Numbered from the stretch's first letter, positions 27,016 to 36,992 are shown. The stretch is DNA of 64,000 bases from Caulobacter sp. Root655 (GCF_001427665.1 NZ_LMHC01000002.1:121982-185981), one strand, 5' to 3'. Notes: a model not told the origin generated them from the sequence alone. Translations and numbers: made by a program.

Positions 27016-27762
27016 CTACCAGATCTTGTAGAACGGCTTCTTTTTCTTGGCGGGCGGCGGCGCGGGTTGGGTCGGTGGAGCGGCGACCGGCGTCGCGTCG
27101 GCCGCGGCGGGCTGGACCACGGGGGCTTCGTCGGCCTGGACGACGGGCGCGTCCTCGGCCGGCTTGTCGGACTGCCAGGGAAAGCGCTTTTCGACGACCG
27201 GCGCGGCCGGCTTGGCCAGGTGCTGGGGCGTGGCCGGCGGGTCGCAGCCGCGGGCCTCGCCCAGGCCCTTGAGATAGGCGCGGCGGATCGCGCCCGAGGC
27301 CATGGCGCTCTGCACCAGCTTGTCGTGCTTCTCGGCGCCGCTGAGCTTGCGCACCCAGCCGCGCATCGGGATCAGGTCCTGGGCGGCGTTGGCCATGGCG
27401 CCGAACGCGGACGAGGCGGCCATGCGCTTGCCGCGGTCCATCAGGTCTTCGTTTTCCTCGGGCGGCCGCCGGTCCACGTCCTCGCCCAGGGCGAGGTCCA
27501 GCGGCGCGACCATGGAGATCAGAGTGTCGCAATTGGTCTTCTTGGGGGGCCGGGCGTAGGGGTCGGCCATGGCCTCCAGCAGCACCGGCGGGATCTTGGT
27601 GCGCAGCAGGTTCATGTCGCGCAACGGCGCGGCGGCCGCGCCGCTGATGCCTTCCTTGTTGGCGTCCGACGTCGTCTGGATCTTCTGCGGCGGCGGTTCG
27701 CCCTTGCTGGCGCAGGCGGCCAGGACGGGGAGAACCAAGGCGATCGGCAGCAGTCTACGCAT
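27016..27762 (-). CDS. putative lipoprotein with Pro/Ala-rich C-terminus
   Basis: A 248-residue protein with a lipoprotein signal peptide, MRRLLPIALVLPVLAAC (lipobox LAAC, Cys17). The central part (about 45-165) has two further cysteines and helix-like composition (NLLRTKIPPVLLEAMADPYA, MAASSAFGAMANAAQDLIP). Residues 185-240 are Pro/Ala/Val-rich, suggesting a flexible cell-wall-spanning region, and the protein ends KKKKPFYKIW. No family recognised. Confidence 0.7.
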   Translation of the reverse strand: MRRLLPIALVLPVLAACASKGEPPPQKIQTTSDANKEGISGAAAAPLRDMNLLRTKIPPVLLEAMADPYARPPKKTNCDTLISMVAPLDLALGEDVDRRPPEENEDLMDRGKRMAASSAFGAMANAAQDLIPMRGWVRKLSGAEKHDKLVQSAMASGAIRRAYLKGLGEARGCDPPATPQHLAKPAAPVVEKRFPWQSDKPAEDAPVVQADEAPVVQPAAADATPVAAPPTQPAPPPAKKKKPFYKIW

Positions 27763-27888
27763 GGGGCGACCCTAACGCGGACAAGGCGCGCTCGTCATCT
27801 CCCACAATGCGCGAAAGCGCGCTTGCGGCTCAGGCGGGCCCCGACTATGTTCCGCGCCGCTTCCACCGGCCTCCCGCCGTGTCGATGC

Positions 27889-27963
27889 GGGCCGGTAGCT
27901 CAGTGGTAGAGCATTCGACTTTTAATCGAATGGTCGTGGGTTCGACCCCCACCCGGCCTACCA
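27889..27963 (+). tRNA. tRNA-Lys (anticodon TTT)
   Basis: Acceptor arms gggccgg / ccggcct, D-loop agctcagtggtagagc, anticodon stem-loop ttcga-cttttaa-tcgaa with anticodon TTT, T-arm gtgggttcgaccccca, encoded CCA at 27961-27963. Confidence 0.98.
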
Positions 27964-28212
27964 AAACTCCTTTGAATTGATTGCGTAAATCACCGCTTCG
28001 GCGGGCGCCGGACGGTGATCCGCCCGGTCGCGGCCCGCCCCGTCGCCGGCGCCGGGGGCAGCGGTCAGGATCGGGCGCGCATGCCTCGCCGCGAATCGGC
28101 TTCACCGCGCGAGCCGCGAGACCCGCGCTCCGTGAGCGGAGGGACACGGTTCCTGGCGACACCGAAAGTTGAATCGCGTAGCAGTAGCGCGGGGCAGTCG
28201 GGAGCAAGGCGT

Positions 28213-28869
28213 TTGGCGTCGGGAGTGGGGGTCGATCAGGGCGCGCCGACTCTGCGTCCAGAGGGTGTGTCGGACGGTTTCGCGCGCGCCCACGAGGCCT
28301 TGCTGCGCAACAAGACTCTGCAGTTCGAACCCACCGTCCAGACGCCGCCGCACGTGCCCGATTGGCTGCTGGCGATCGGCAAGGTGCTGGGGGCCGCCGC
28401 ACCCTACCTGGTCTATGTGTTCTGGGGCTTCCTGATCCTCGGGGCGGCGGTGATCCTGTACTTCCTGGCCCGCGAGGTGATCGCCACGCGCTGGCCGTCG
28501 ATGCGGCCGGGCAAGGGGCCCGCCCTGGGCGCCGAGGATTGGCGGCCCAGCGTCGCCAAGGCCCGGACCCTGCTGGAAGACGCCGACCGCCTGGCCGCCG
28601 CCGGCCGCTTCGCCGAGGCCGTCCACCTGATCCTGTTCCGCAGCATCGAGGACATCGAGGGCAAGCGTCCGGACCTGATCCGACCGGCCCTGACCAGCCG
28701 CGACATCGCCGGCCTGGAGGGCGTGCCCCAGACGGTGCGCCGAACCTTCAGCCAGATCGCCCGCGTGGTCGAACGCAGCTTCTTCGGCGGTCGCGCCGTC
28801 GGGGCCGAGGAGTTCGCCGCCTGCCGACAGGCCTATGAGGGCTTCGCCTTCGCGGAGGCCTGGCGATGA
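28213..28869 (+). CDS. DUF4129 domain-containing membrane protein
   Basis: About 218 residues from a TTG at 28213; starts between 28213 and 28225 are possible, and the in-frame start at 28015 adds an unlikely Arg-rich tract. One membrane segment (about residues 59-82, VLGAAAPYLVYVFWGFLILG) follows a short N-terminal part. The C-terminal domain has AGRFAEAVHLILFRSIEDIE and ALTSRDIAGLEGVP, the DUF4129 pattern. It is the first gene of a six-gene operon (DUF4129, DUF4350, MoxR, DUF58, SpoIIM, RDD), each overlapping or nearly touching the next. Function unknown. Confidence 0.75.
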   Translation: MASGVGVDQGAPTLRPEGVSDGFARAHEALLRNKTLQFEPTVQTPPHVPDWLLAIGKVLGAAAPYLVYVFWGFLILGAAVILYFLAREVIATRWPSMRPGKGPALGAEDWRPSVAKARTLLEDADRLAAAGRFAEAVHLILFRSIEDIEGKRPDLIRPALTSRDIAGLEGVPQTVRRTFSQIARVVERSFFGGRAVGAEEFAACRQAYEGFAFAEAWR

Positions 28870-30144
28870 GCCAGATCGCGGCCGCGTCGCCCGAGGCCCC
28901 CCACCCTGAAGCAAAGGCGGGGGACGGCGTGCTGTTCTCGCCCAAGGTCGTGCTGGGCATGATCCTGGCCGGGGTCTTCGCCTTCTCGGCCTTCGTGGTG
29001 CTGTCGACCTACGCGCCGGACCTGCAGTCGGGCGACAACGGCCAGGCCCACGCCCTGTCGCGGTCGGCGATCGGCTACGGCGGTGCGGTCCAGCTGTTGC
29101 GGGCCCAGGGCGAGCCGGTGGTGCTCAGCCGCCGCAATCTGAGCGGCGAGGAGCCGGCCCTGATCATCTTCACGCCAGACGCCGGCCTGTCGCGCGACGC
29201 CTATATGAAGGCCGTGCTCTCGGCGCGGACCCTGGTGGTGCTGCCCAAGTGGGAAGGCGGCCTGGATCCGCGCCGGCCGGGCTGGGTCAGCGACCTGAAG
29301 CTGATCGAGCCTCCGGGCCAGGCGAAGACGCTCAAGACGGTCGGCCTTCCCAAGGCCCAGATCGCCATTCGCGAGGGCGTCGCCGCTGCCCGACTGACCG
29401 GCGCCGCCGGGAGCCCGGCGGAAGGGCTGGCGTTCGACACCGGTCCGATCAAGAACCTGCGAAGCCTGTCGGGGCCCGACCTGACGCCGGTCCTGACCGA
29501 CGCCGAGGGCCGGATCATCCTGGCCCGGCGGATGCCGACCGACACCTATTTCCTCGCCGATCCCGACCTGCTCAACACCATGGGCCTGAAGGACATCCGC
29601 ACGGCCCGCGCCGGGGTGGGGATCATCGATCTGCTGCGCGGCGAGCGTCAGCGCCACGGGGTGATCGCCTTCGACGTGACGCTCAACGGCTTCTCCCGTT
29701 CGCGCAGCATGCTGAAGCTGGCCTTCGAGCCGCCGTTCGTCGGCGCGACCCTGTGCCTGGTGGCCGCCGCCCTGCTGATGGGCCTGCACGCCGCCGCCCG
29801 GTTCCGCGCCGTCCGCCGCGGCGAGCGGGCCCTGGCCCTGGGCAAGGCGGCGCTGATTGACAATTCCGCCGGCCTGATCCGCATGGCCAAGCGCGAGCCG
29901 GCCATGGCTCCGCGCTACGCCGAGCTGCAGCGCGCGGCCGCGATCCGCGCCCTGGGCATCGCGACCGTGGGAGGCTCGCGCCTGACCGGCCAGGCCCTCA
30001 CCGACTTTCTGGACCGCCAGGGCGCGCGCTTCGGCGCGGCCGACAGCGCGTCCCACCTGGACGCCGAGACGAAGGCGGTCCGTTCCTTGAGCGACCTGAT
30101 GAAGGTCGTCGCCAAATGGTATCAGTGGAGATTGGAGATGACCC

Positions 30145-30158
<14 letters not shown>
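28866..30158 (+). CDS. DUF4350 domain-containing protein
   Basis: A 430-residue protein. A membrane segment near residues 29-48 ([20 protein letters not shown]), then a periplasmic DUF4350 domain ([39 protein letters not shown]), and a second membrane segment near 298-318 ([20 protein letters not shown]). The C-terminal part is cytoplasmic and Arg-rich. It overlaps the upstream gene by four bases (ATGA) and the MoxR gene by 14 bases. In related clusters a DUF4350 protein regularly accompanies MoxR and DUF58. Confidence 0.8.
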
Positions 30159-31101
<943 letters not shown>

Positions 31102-31124
31102 GCGTCAGGGGTTAGGGCCAGGCC

Positions 31125-32441
31125 TTGCGGATCTATCCCACCGCCAGAGCGATCCTGCTGATGGTCCTGGGCGCGCCCCTGGCCCTGGGGCTGGCGCTGG
31201 TCTCGGCGCGGCTGTGGCTGCTGGGGCCGGCCTGGATGGCGATGGTCGCCGCCCTGTTATTCGTCGACGCCTTGCTGGCGCCGGGCCGGCGCAAGATGCA
31301 GCTGACCCTGACCGCGCCGGGCTCGCTGGCCAGCGGCAAGACCCAGCCGGCCCTGTTCCACGCCGTGTTCCCGCGCGGCGTCGCGCCGGCCTCGGTGGAG
31401 TTCGCCATCGACCTCGACGACCGGCTGGAGGCCTCGCCGGCCCACGGCCGGGCGCGGGTTCATGAGCGCCAGGCCGGCCTGCCCTTCGTCCTGACGGCGA
31501 CCCGACGCGGGGAGGGGATCGTCCACCGGGTCTCGGCCCGCTGGCGCGGTCCGCTGGGGCTGATGTGGAAGCAGCGCGACGACCGGCTCGAACGCGTCAT
31601 CCCCGTCACCCTCGACATCGCCGGGGTCAAGGAAGAGGCCCTGCGCCTGTTCTCCCGCGACGCCTCGATCGGCCACCGCCTGCAACTGGACCTGGGGGGC
31701 GGCAGCGAGTTCCACGCCCTGACCGACTTCCGGCCCGGCATGAACCGTCGGGCCATCGACTGGAAGCAATCGGCCCGGCACGGGGCGCTGCTGGCCAAGG
31801 AGTTTCACGTCGAGCGCAACCACCACATCGTCGCTGCCCTCGACACCGGCCGGCTGATGAGCCAGCCGCTGCTGGGTCGACCGCGCCTGGACCATGCCCT
31901 CAACGCCACCCTGCTGCTGGCCTATGTGGGCCTGAAGATGGGCGACAAGGTCGGGCTGTTCGGCTTCGACGCCCGGCCCAATGTGAGCAGCGGCGTGACC
32001 TCCGGCCCCAACGCCTTTCCCGCCCTGCAGCGCCTGGCCTCGGCGATCGACTATTCGACCGAGGAGACCAACTACACCCTGGGCCTGACCCAGTTGTCGG
32101 GCCAGCTGTCGCGCCGTTCGCTGATCATCGTGTTCACCGACATCGCAGACTCCACCAGCGCCGAACTGATGCTGGAGAACGTCAGCCGGCTGCTGCGCCA
32201 GCACCTGGTGCTGTTCGTGATGATGCGCGACGAGGAGCTGGAGGTCATCGAGCGCAAGGCGCCCGAGACCGCCGACGACGTCTCGCGCGCCGTGGTGGCC
32301 GCCTCGCTGATGCGCGAGCGCGACCTGGTGGTCGGCCGCCTGCGCCGCATGGGCGTCGAGATCGTCGAGGCCGCCGCCGACCAGGTCGGGCCGGCCCTGC
32401 TGGCGAGCTATCTGGACCTCAAGCGCCGGGACCTGCTGTGA
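31125..32441 (+). CDS. DUF58 domain-containing protein
   Basis: A 438-residue protein with a TTG start at 31125. Two hydrophobic segments occupy residues 9-48. The DUF58 signature is FRPGMNRRAIDWKQSARHGA (about 203-222), followed by a VWA-like domain (HIVAALDTGRLM, with the D-x-G replacing the usual D-x-S-x-S). LIIVFTDIADSTS (about 335-347) is part of the same fold. Such proteins are the usual partners of MoxR ATPases. It overlaps the SpoIIM gene by one base. Confidence 0.88.
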   Translation: MRIYPTARAILLMVLGAPLALGLALVSARLWLLGPAWMAMVAALLFVDALLAPGRRKMQLTLTAPGSLASGKTQPALFHAVFPRGVAPASVEFAIDLDDRLEASPAHGRARVHERQAGLPFVLTATRRGEGIVHRVSARWRGPLGLMWKQRDDRLERVIPVTLDIAGVKEEALRLFSRDASIGHRLQLDLGGGSEFHALTDFRPGMNRRAIDWKQSARHGALLAKEFHVERNHHIVAALDTGRLMSQPLLGRPRLDHALNATLLLAYVGLKMGDKVGLFGFDARPNVSSGVTSGPNAFPALQRLASAIDYSTEETNYTLGLTQLSGQLSRRSLIIVFTDIADSTSAELMLENVSRLLRQHLVLFVMMRDEELEVIERKAPETADDVSRAVVAASLMRERDLVVGRLRRMGVEIVEAAADQVGPALLASYLDLKRRDLL

Positions 32442-33442
32442 TGGCCGAGCTGCACCTCAAGAGCTACCGCTTCCGGGCCGAGCGCGAGGACGACTGGCGT
32501 CGGCTGGAGACGCTGCTGGCCAAGGTCGGCAAGGGTTCGGCCAAGGCGCTGAGCGACGAGGAGCTGCTGGCCATGCCGGTGCTCTACCGCCAGGCCCTGT
32601 CGTCGCTGTCGGTGGCTCGCGCCACCTCGCTGGACCAGAACCTGGTCGACTATCTGGAGAGCCTCAGCACCCGGGCCTATTTCTTCGTCTACGGCACGCG
32701 CTCCAGCCTGGTCGAGCGGCTCGGCGGCTTCTTCGCCCAAGAGTGGCCGGCGGCGGCCAAGGCCCTGTGGCGCGAGACCCTGTTCAGCTTCCTGCTGACC
32801 CTGGCCGGGGTGGCGGCCGCCTATTTCCTCACCCTTCACGACCCCGACTGGTTCAGCGCCTTCGTGCCCGAGGGGCTGGCCGGCGGGCGTGGTCCCTCGG
32901 CTTCGGCCGAGGCCATGCGCGCGACGCTGTACCACAAGGGCGGCGACCATTCGGGCCTGTCGGTGTTCGCCGCCTTCCTGTTCACCCACAATTCCGGGGT
33001 GGCGATCTTCGCCTTCGCCCTGGGGTTCGCCTTCTGCCTGCCGACCGCGATGCTGATGGCCTACAACGGCTGCATGCTGGGCGCCTTCCTGGCCGCGTTC
33101 GGCATGAAGGGCCTGGGGTTCGAGGCCGGCGGCTGGTTGGCCATCCATGGCGTCACCGAGATCGGCGCGGTGATCCTGGCCGGAGCGGCGGGCCTGCGCA
33201 TCGGCTGGACCCTGGCCTTTCCTGGCGACCTCTCCCGCCCGGCGGCCATGGCCCAGGCCGGACGCCAGTCGGCGACCCTGATGGCCGGGGTGGTGGTCAT
33301 GCTGTTCTGCGCCGGCATCCTGGAAGGCGTCGGGCGGCAGGTGATCCAGAACGACTTCGCGCGCTACGGCATCGCCCTGGTCACCCTGGTTCTGTGGCCG
33401 GCCTATCTCTACCTGCCGCGCCGCGCCAAGGCCGTCCCATGA
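32441..33442 (+). CDS. SpoIIM (stage II sporulation M) family membrane protein
   Basis: A 333-residue protein starting at ATG 32441. The N-terminal 100 residues are soluble and helical. Hydrophobic segments follow at about 110-128, 188-215, 228-245, 255-270, 285-305 and 312-328, with the family motif HNSGVAIFAFALGFAFCLPT and HGVTEIGAVILAG. Despite the name, members occur widely in bacteria that do not form spores, often beside MoxR-DUF58-RDD genes. It overlaps RDD by four bases. Confidence 0.85.
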   Translation: MAELHLKSYRFRAEREDDWRRLETLLAKVGKGSAKALSDEELLAMPVLYRQALSSLSVARATSLDQNLVDYLESLSTRAYFFVYGTRSSLVERLGGFFAQEWPAAAKALWRETLFSFLLTLAGVAAAYFLTLHDPDWFSAFVPEGLAGGRGPSASAEAMRATLYHKGGDHSGLSVFAAFLFTHNSGVAIFAFALGFAFCLPTAMLMAYNGCMLGAFLAAFGMKGLGFEAGGWLAIHGVTEIGAVILAGAAGLRIGWTLAFPGDLSRPAAMAQAGRQSATLMAGVVVMLFCAGILEGVGRQVIQNDFARYGIALVTLVLWPAYLYLPRRAKAVP

Positions 33443-34350
33443 AGCCCTGGGCCAGGAAGGCCAAGGCCGCGGCGGCGGTCCAGCCCGGCGGACCGCCGCC
33501 CGGCGACGCGCCGCGCGATCGTTCGCTGGTGACGCCGGAAGGCGTCGACCTGCGGCTGCGTCTGGGCGACGGCGGCGAGCGGGCGACCGCCCTGATGATC
33601 GACCTGGCGATCATGCTGGGCGTGTTGATCGCCTTCACCCTGCTGACCTTGCTGGCGTTCGTCGGGTCGCAGGGCAAGGGCGGCGAGGTGATCGCCACGG
33701 TCTGGATGTTGGTGTTCTTCGTGCTGAGGAACCTCTACTTCATCCTGTTCGAGCTGACTCCCGGGGCCGCGACGCCGGGCAAGCGGGCCATGGGCCTGCG
33801 GGTGGCGGCGCGCAACGGCGGGCGGCTGACCGCCGACGCCATCTTCGCCCGCAACGCCATGCGCGAGATCGAGCTCTACCTGCCGATGGGCTTCCTGATC
33901 GTCAACGGCGGCCAGGTCGGGGCCTGGATCAGCCTGGCGGGCCTGGCCTGGTGCGGGGTGTTCCTGCTGTTCCCGCTGTTCAACCGCGACCGCCTGCGGG
34001 TCGGCGACCTGGTGGCCGGCACCTGGGTGGTCAAGGCGCCCACCCGCAAGCTGGTCCCCGACCTCGTGCAATCGTCGCGCCCGTCGCACGGCCGCTTCGC
34101 CTTCACCCAGGCCCATCTCGACGCCTACGGGGTCAAGGAACTGCACGTGCTCGAGGATGTGCTGCGCCGCTACGAGACCAAGACCGTCGCCCTGGTCGCC
34201 GCCCGTATCCGCCTGAAGATCGGCTGGAAGGCCTCGCCCGACGAGTCGGACGGCGACTTCCTCGCCGCCTATTACGCGGGCCTGCGCGGCCGGTTGGAAT
34301 CGCGGCTGCTGCTGGGCAAGCGGCGCAAGGACAAGCACGACAAGACGTAG
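33439..34350 (+). CDS. RDD family membrane protein
   Basis: A 303-residue protein. The RDD signature is ERATALMIDLAIMLGVLIAF (about 49-68), where the usual R-D-D is R-x-x-A-x-x-I-D. Further membrane segments lie around 85-105 and 155-180; TPGKRAMGLRVAARNGGRLT is the second conserved block. A C-terminal cytoplasmic extension of about 110 residues (200-303) is longer than in minimal RDD proteins. It is the last gene of the operon, with four-base overlap to SpoIIM. Confidence 0.88.
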   Translation: MKPWARKAKAAAAVQPGGPPPGDAPRDRSLVTPEGVDLRLRLGDGGERATALMIDLAIMLGVLIAFTLLTLLAFVGSQGKGGEVIATVWMLVFFVLRNLYFILFELTPGAATPGKRAMGLRVAARNGGRLTADAIFARNAMREIELYLPMGFLIVNGGQVGAWISLAGLAWCGVFLLFPLFNRDRLRVGDLVAGTWVVKAPTRKLVPDLVQSSRPSHGRFAFTQAHLDAYGVKELHVLEDVLRRYETKTVALVAARIRLKIGWKASPDESDGDFLAAYYAGLRGRLESRLLLGKRRKDKHDKT

Positions 34351-34367
34351 CTAGGCGAAGAGTGCCG

Positions 34368-35180
34368 CTACTCGAACACCGCCGCCAGGGCCTCGGCGCC
34401 GACGCCTTCGCGGCTGGCGCGCAGTTCGTAATAGAGCGCGGCCAGGCCGCTGGCGCTGACCATGGCGATCAGGGTGACGGTGATCGGTGAGGTGATCAGG
34501 GTGCTGCGCTGGAAGACGTCGAGGAAGGCGGTGGCGTCGTCGCCCGACGTGTTGAGCGGCCCGTGCAGGGCGCCGGCGACCGCCAGGCCCAGACCCAGCA
34601 CCATCGCCTGAACGATCCAGACGAGAACCATATAGATCAGGAACAGGCCGAAGATCGGCCAGCGGCGGCCGCGGGTCAGGTCGCGGCTGCGGGAAAAGGC
34701 CTCCAGGACGCCGGTGTTCTCGGCGACCTTGACGGGGATGGCCACCGACCAGACCACGGCCAGGATGATCCCGGGCACGACCAGCAGCAGGAAGCCGATC
34801 ATCAGGCCCAGCCAGGTGAGGATGCCTAGCAGCAGCAGGGGGCCGCAATGGCGCAGGCCGGCCCCGAGCGTTTCGCCCAGGCTGGCGCGCCGTCCCTTGA
34901 GGTCGGCGATCGTGGCGTGGACGATCGCGGCCTGCAGGACGAGGCCGCCGAGCAACACCAACAGGAAGCCGCCGAACCACAGGACCAGGGTCTGCGGCGC
35001 GAAGGAGGGGGTGACGCCGGTGATCTTGAGCTGCGCCCAGGTGAACAGCAGGTTGGGCAGGCCGCCGAGGATCACCGCCAGCAGCAGGAAGACGACGAAG
35101 TTGCGGCCGATGGCGCCGAAGGTCCGGTTGATCACCCGGCCGATCTCGAAGGGCCGCGAGCCCGTGGCCGTGTCGGTCAT
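34368..35180 (-). CDS. polytopic membrane protein, GPDPase-membrane-domain type
   Basis: A 270-residue protein from the ATG at 35180. It starts with a short cytoplasmic segment (FEIGRVINRTFGAIGRNF), then six or so membrane segments including FVVFLLLAVILGGLPNLLF, LLLLGILTWLGLMIGFLLLV and YMVLVWIVQAMVLGLGLAV. The central SVAIPVKVAENTGVLEAFSR followed by SRDLTRGRRWPIFG is typical of the membrane domain found in glycerophosphodiester phosphodiesterases and in standalone proteins of unknown role. It converges on the MoxR-DUF58 operon, ending 17 bases from it. Confidence 0.7.
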   Translation of the reverse strand: MTDTATGSRPFEIGRVINRTFGAIGRNFVVFLLLAVILGGLPNLLFTWAQLKITGVTPSFAPQTLVLWFGGFLLVLLGGLVLQAAIVHATIADLKGRRASLGETLGAGLRHCGPLLLLGILTWLGLMIGFLLLVVPGIILAVVWSVAIPVKVAENTGVLEAFSRSRDLTRGRRWPIFGLFLIYMVLVWIVQAMVLGLGLAVAGALHGPLNTSGDDATAFLDVFQRSTLITSPITVTLIAMVSASGLAALYYELRASREGVGAEALAAVFE

Positions 35181-35268
35181 GTCGTCTTTCCCCAAACGCT
35201 ACCGTGGTGTTCAACCATGCCGGGAAGGGGGTGTCCATGATCAAGGCCTTGTCACCCGTTACGCGTTT

Positions 35269-35471
35269 CTCCCTCTCCCTTTGAGAGGGTGGCGGCCTTC
35301 GGGCACCCTCTCAAAGGGAGAGGGAGGGGCCCAAGCGAAGCTTGGGAGGGTGAGGGGTTGCTGAGTTGGACGGCGTGCCGGCAGGGCGTTGGGGATGGGC
35401 GGTTGACGGCGTCACCCCTCACCCTCCCACCGCTGCGCGGCGGGCCCCTCCCTCTCCCCTCCGGGAGAGGG
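35269..35471. repeat. paired palindromic repeat, 60-base spacer copy
   Basis: Left A is unusually long: a 23-base perfect stem (35269-35291 with 35304-35326) around a 12-base loop. B is cccaagc-gaa-gcttggg (35331-35347) followed by agggtgagggg. After a spacer of about 60 bases come cccctcaccct, B' (cccaccgc-tgc-gcggcggg) and A' (cctctccc-ctcc-gggagagg, ending 35471). The inner agggtgag / ctcaccct boxes match those flanking the DUF559 gene at 19257. Confidence 0.85.
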
Positions 35472-35885
35472 CGCAAGAAGGGGCCAACTTCGCGCGCTGT
35501 TTGCGCCTAACCCACTGAAATCCCTCAACCCGCACCCCGCCTGTCCTCCCCTCCAAAACCCGCCGTATGCTTGATCTCACCTCGTCGCGGGGAAAGGGCG
35601 CATGGCCAGCGACCGATGCGGCGGCGGGGGGCGATCGAGCGGAGAGCGCTCGTCGGCGGCGGTCAGCCATGACCGCGACCCGCATGCCACCTATGGGGAG
35701 CCGCCCATGGACGACAGGAACGGCGGAGCATGACGGGGCTGGCGAGGGCGACAGGCGTGCGGGGGATACGGCGTTGCAGGACCCGTCCGTCGGGGGCGCT
35801 TCTGGTAAGGCCTTAAGAGGGCCACCCGCCGGGAGGTTCCTGGAAAACGATGGCGCGGAGCGGTTGGGCTTCGTCGAAACGGTTA

Positions 35886-35972
35886 CTACTCACACACTCC
35901 GGACGGTGTCCGGCGCTCCGCGACCCTTTCCGATAGCTCAGCGGGTGAACCGCGTGAGGCGGCGAAGCCGTG
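35886..35972 (+). ncRNA. candidate structured RNA or repeat element, copy 2
   Basis: TACTCAC start, H1 CCGGAC-ggt-GTCCGG (35899-35913), gctccgcg, 14-base linker, H2 CTCAGCGG-gtgaa-CCGC-g-TGAG (35937-35958), H3 CGGC-gaa-GCCG (35960-35970). Same order and almost the same spacing as copy 1 at 20142-20225. From H2 onward the two copies are identical except for the H2 loop. It is followed after 12 bases by a paired palindromic repeat. Confidence 0.45.
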
Positions 35973-35984
35973 TGTCTTCAAGGT

Positions 35985-36114
35985 CCTCCCCCCGTGGGGG
36001 AGGCGATCGCGCAGCGATCGGTGGGGAGAGTATTTGGAAGGTGAACACAGCCCGGATCGACAAACCCCAAAACTCCCCCCACCGGCCTTCGGCCGCCTCC
36101 CCCACAGGGGGAGG
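35985..36114. repeat. paired palindromic repeat, 50-base spacer copy
   Basis: A (cctcccccc-gt-gggggagg, 35985-36003), B (cgatcgc-gca-gcgatcg then gtgggg, 36004-36026), a spacer of about 48 bases, B' (ccccaccggcc-ttc-ggccg, about 36077-36095), A' (cctccccca-cagggggagg, 36096-36114). Nine bases separate it from the stop codon of the next minus-strand gene. Confidence 0.85.
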
Positions 36115-36122
36115 ACCTCGCA

Positions 36123-36563
36123 TCAGGTCCCGGTCGGCTCTGACTTGGCCAGGCCCAGGGACAACACGGCCGAGAACGCGGCCAGCAGGCCCAGCACGGC
36201 CAGGAACAGGACCTCGGCCCAGGCGGGGGCCATGACGGTGGCGGAGGGGGGAACGGTGCTGTTGGCGTAGCCGACGGCGGCGCCCAGGCCGGTGAAGGCG
36301 GCGGCTGCGAGCGCCAGCAAGGGGGCGCCGGCGACGAAGGAGGCCACCAGGCGACGGGTGCGATCGCGCAGCAGCGGCGCGGCGATGATCGCGGCGACCA
36401 GCAGCACGGCGATCGCCTGTACGGGCAGGGCGGCGTTGAAGAAGACGTCCCCCACGCTCAGGCGCGGCGTTGATCCTGCCGCCGCCAGGGCGGGCGAGGC
36501 GGCGAGGAGGGGAAAACTGGCCGCCAAGCCGGCGGCCACGAGGATCGGGCGGTTGATGCGCAT
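36123..36563 (-). CDS. small membrane protein of unknown function
   Basis: A 146-residue protein from the ATG at 36563, preceded by aaggagc. A signal-peptide-like N-terminus (ILVAAGLAASFPLLAASPALA) is followed by three hydrophobic segments (about 39-62, 72-95 and 112-138). I do not recognise the family. Two operator-like palindromes of the BlaI/CopY type lie 16-54 bases upstream of the start, over the probable promoter, so expression is likely held down by a repressor of that family. No such regulator is encoded in the window. Confidence 0.7.
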   Translation of the reverse strand: MRINRPILVAAGLAASFPLLAASPALAAAGSTPRLSVGDVFFNAALPVQAIAVLLVAAIIAAPLLRDRTRRLVASFVAGAPLLALAAAAFTGLGAAVGYANSTVPPSATVMAPAWAEVLFLAVLGLLAAFSAVLSLGLAKSEPTGT

Positions 36564-36578
36564 CACTTGCTCCTTCGG

Positions 36579-36617
36579 ATTACGGATGTAATTCGAATTG
36601 GAGATTACAAGTGTAAT
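36579..36617 (-). promoter_or_regulatory. two BlaI/CopY-type operator palindromes
   Basis: attacggatgtaat (36579-36592) and attacaagtgtaat (36604-36617), centres 25 bases apart. The second is a perfect ATTACA-N2-TGTAAT, containing TACA-N2-TGTA, the recognition core of BlaI/MecI/CopY-family repressors; the first has one mismatch. Both are followed by tcga. The regulator is not in the window. Confidence 0.6.
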
Positions 36618-36674
36618 TCGATCTGTCAACGACCATCCGGTCGCCCGACCTCGCGGCCGGGCGACGCGCGCCGA

Positions 36675-36992
36675 CTAGCGGGCGGTGGGCGTGACGTCGA
36701 GCGAGGCCTGTGACGACTGCAGTTGGGCCACGGCGCCGGCGACGGCGTCGCGGTGGCAGGAGGAGCCGGCGATGGCGCGCTTCACGCCCAGGGCGCTCTG
36801 GGGATAGGCGCCGCAGACTTCCAGGGCGGCGGCGTCGATGCGCTTCATCATCCGGTGGGCGTCGCGCGGATTGGCGAGGTCCAGCTTGGCCTTGGACACG
36901 GCGATGCTGACGGTTTCCGAGGGGGCGGCGCTGGCGAACGTGGCGCCGGCCAGGAGCAGGAGGGCGGCGGTCGAGGCGACGAGGATCTTCAT
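36675..36992 (-). CDS. UrcA family protein, secreted
   Basis: A 105-residue protein. Signal peptide ILVASTAALLLLAGATFASA, mature start APSETVSIAVSKAKLDLANP. The block LDLANPRDAHRMMKRIDAAALEVCG (residues 37-61) and a second Cys in AGSSCHRDAV are the UrcA pattern. The family is common in Caulobacterales and sphingomonads; its function is unknown. The two cysteines could form a disulfide in the periplasm. It lies between parE and the small membrane protein, all on the minus strand. Confidence 0.8.
   Translation of the reverse strand: MKILVASTAALLLLAGATFASAAPSETVSIAVSKAKLDLANPRDAHRMMKRIDAAALEVCGAYPQSALGVKRAIAGSSCHRDAVAGAVAQLQSSQASLDVTPTAR

Larger units (their letters stand above)
35181..36122. 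other. 942-base repeat-rich stretch without a gene
   Basis: It holds two paired palindromic repeats (35269-35471 and 35985-36114) and copy 2 of the structured element (35886-35972). Between 35480 and 35885 several open frames exist (for example 35567-36235), but they run straight through the repeats and have no family resemblance. Confidence 0.6.

Noticed and set aside
35934..35972. tRNA-like phrase tagctcagcggg
   Set aside because: Resembles a tRNA D-arm, but no acceptor, anticodon or T-arm can be built around it; it is part of the repeated three-hairpin element.
35567..36235. 222-codon plus-strand ORF
   Set aside because: Runs through the structured element and a paired palindromic repeat into the antisense of a real gene; no family resemblance.
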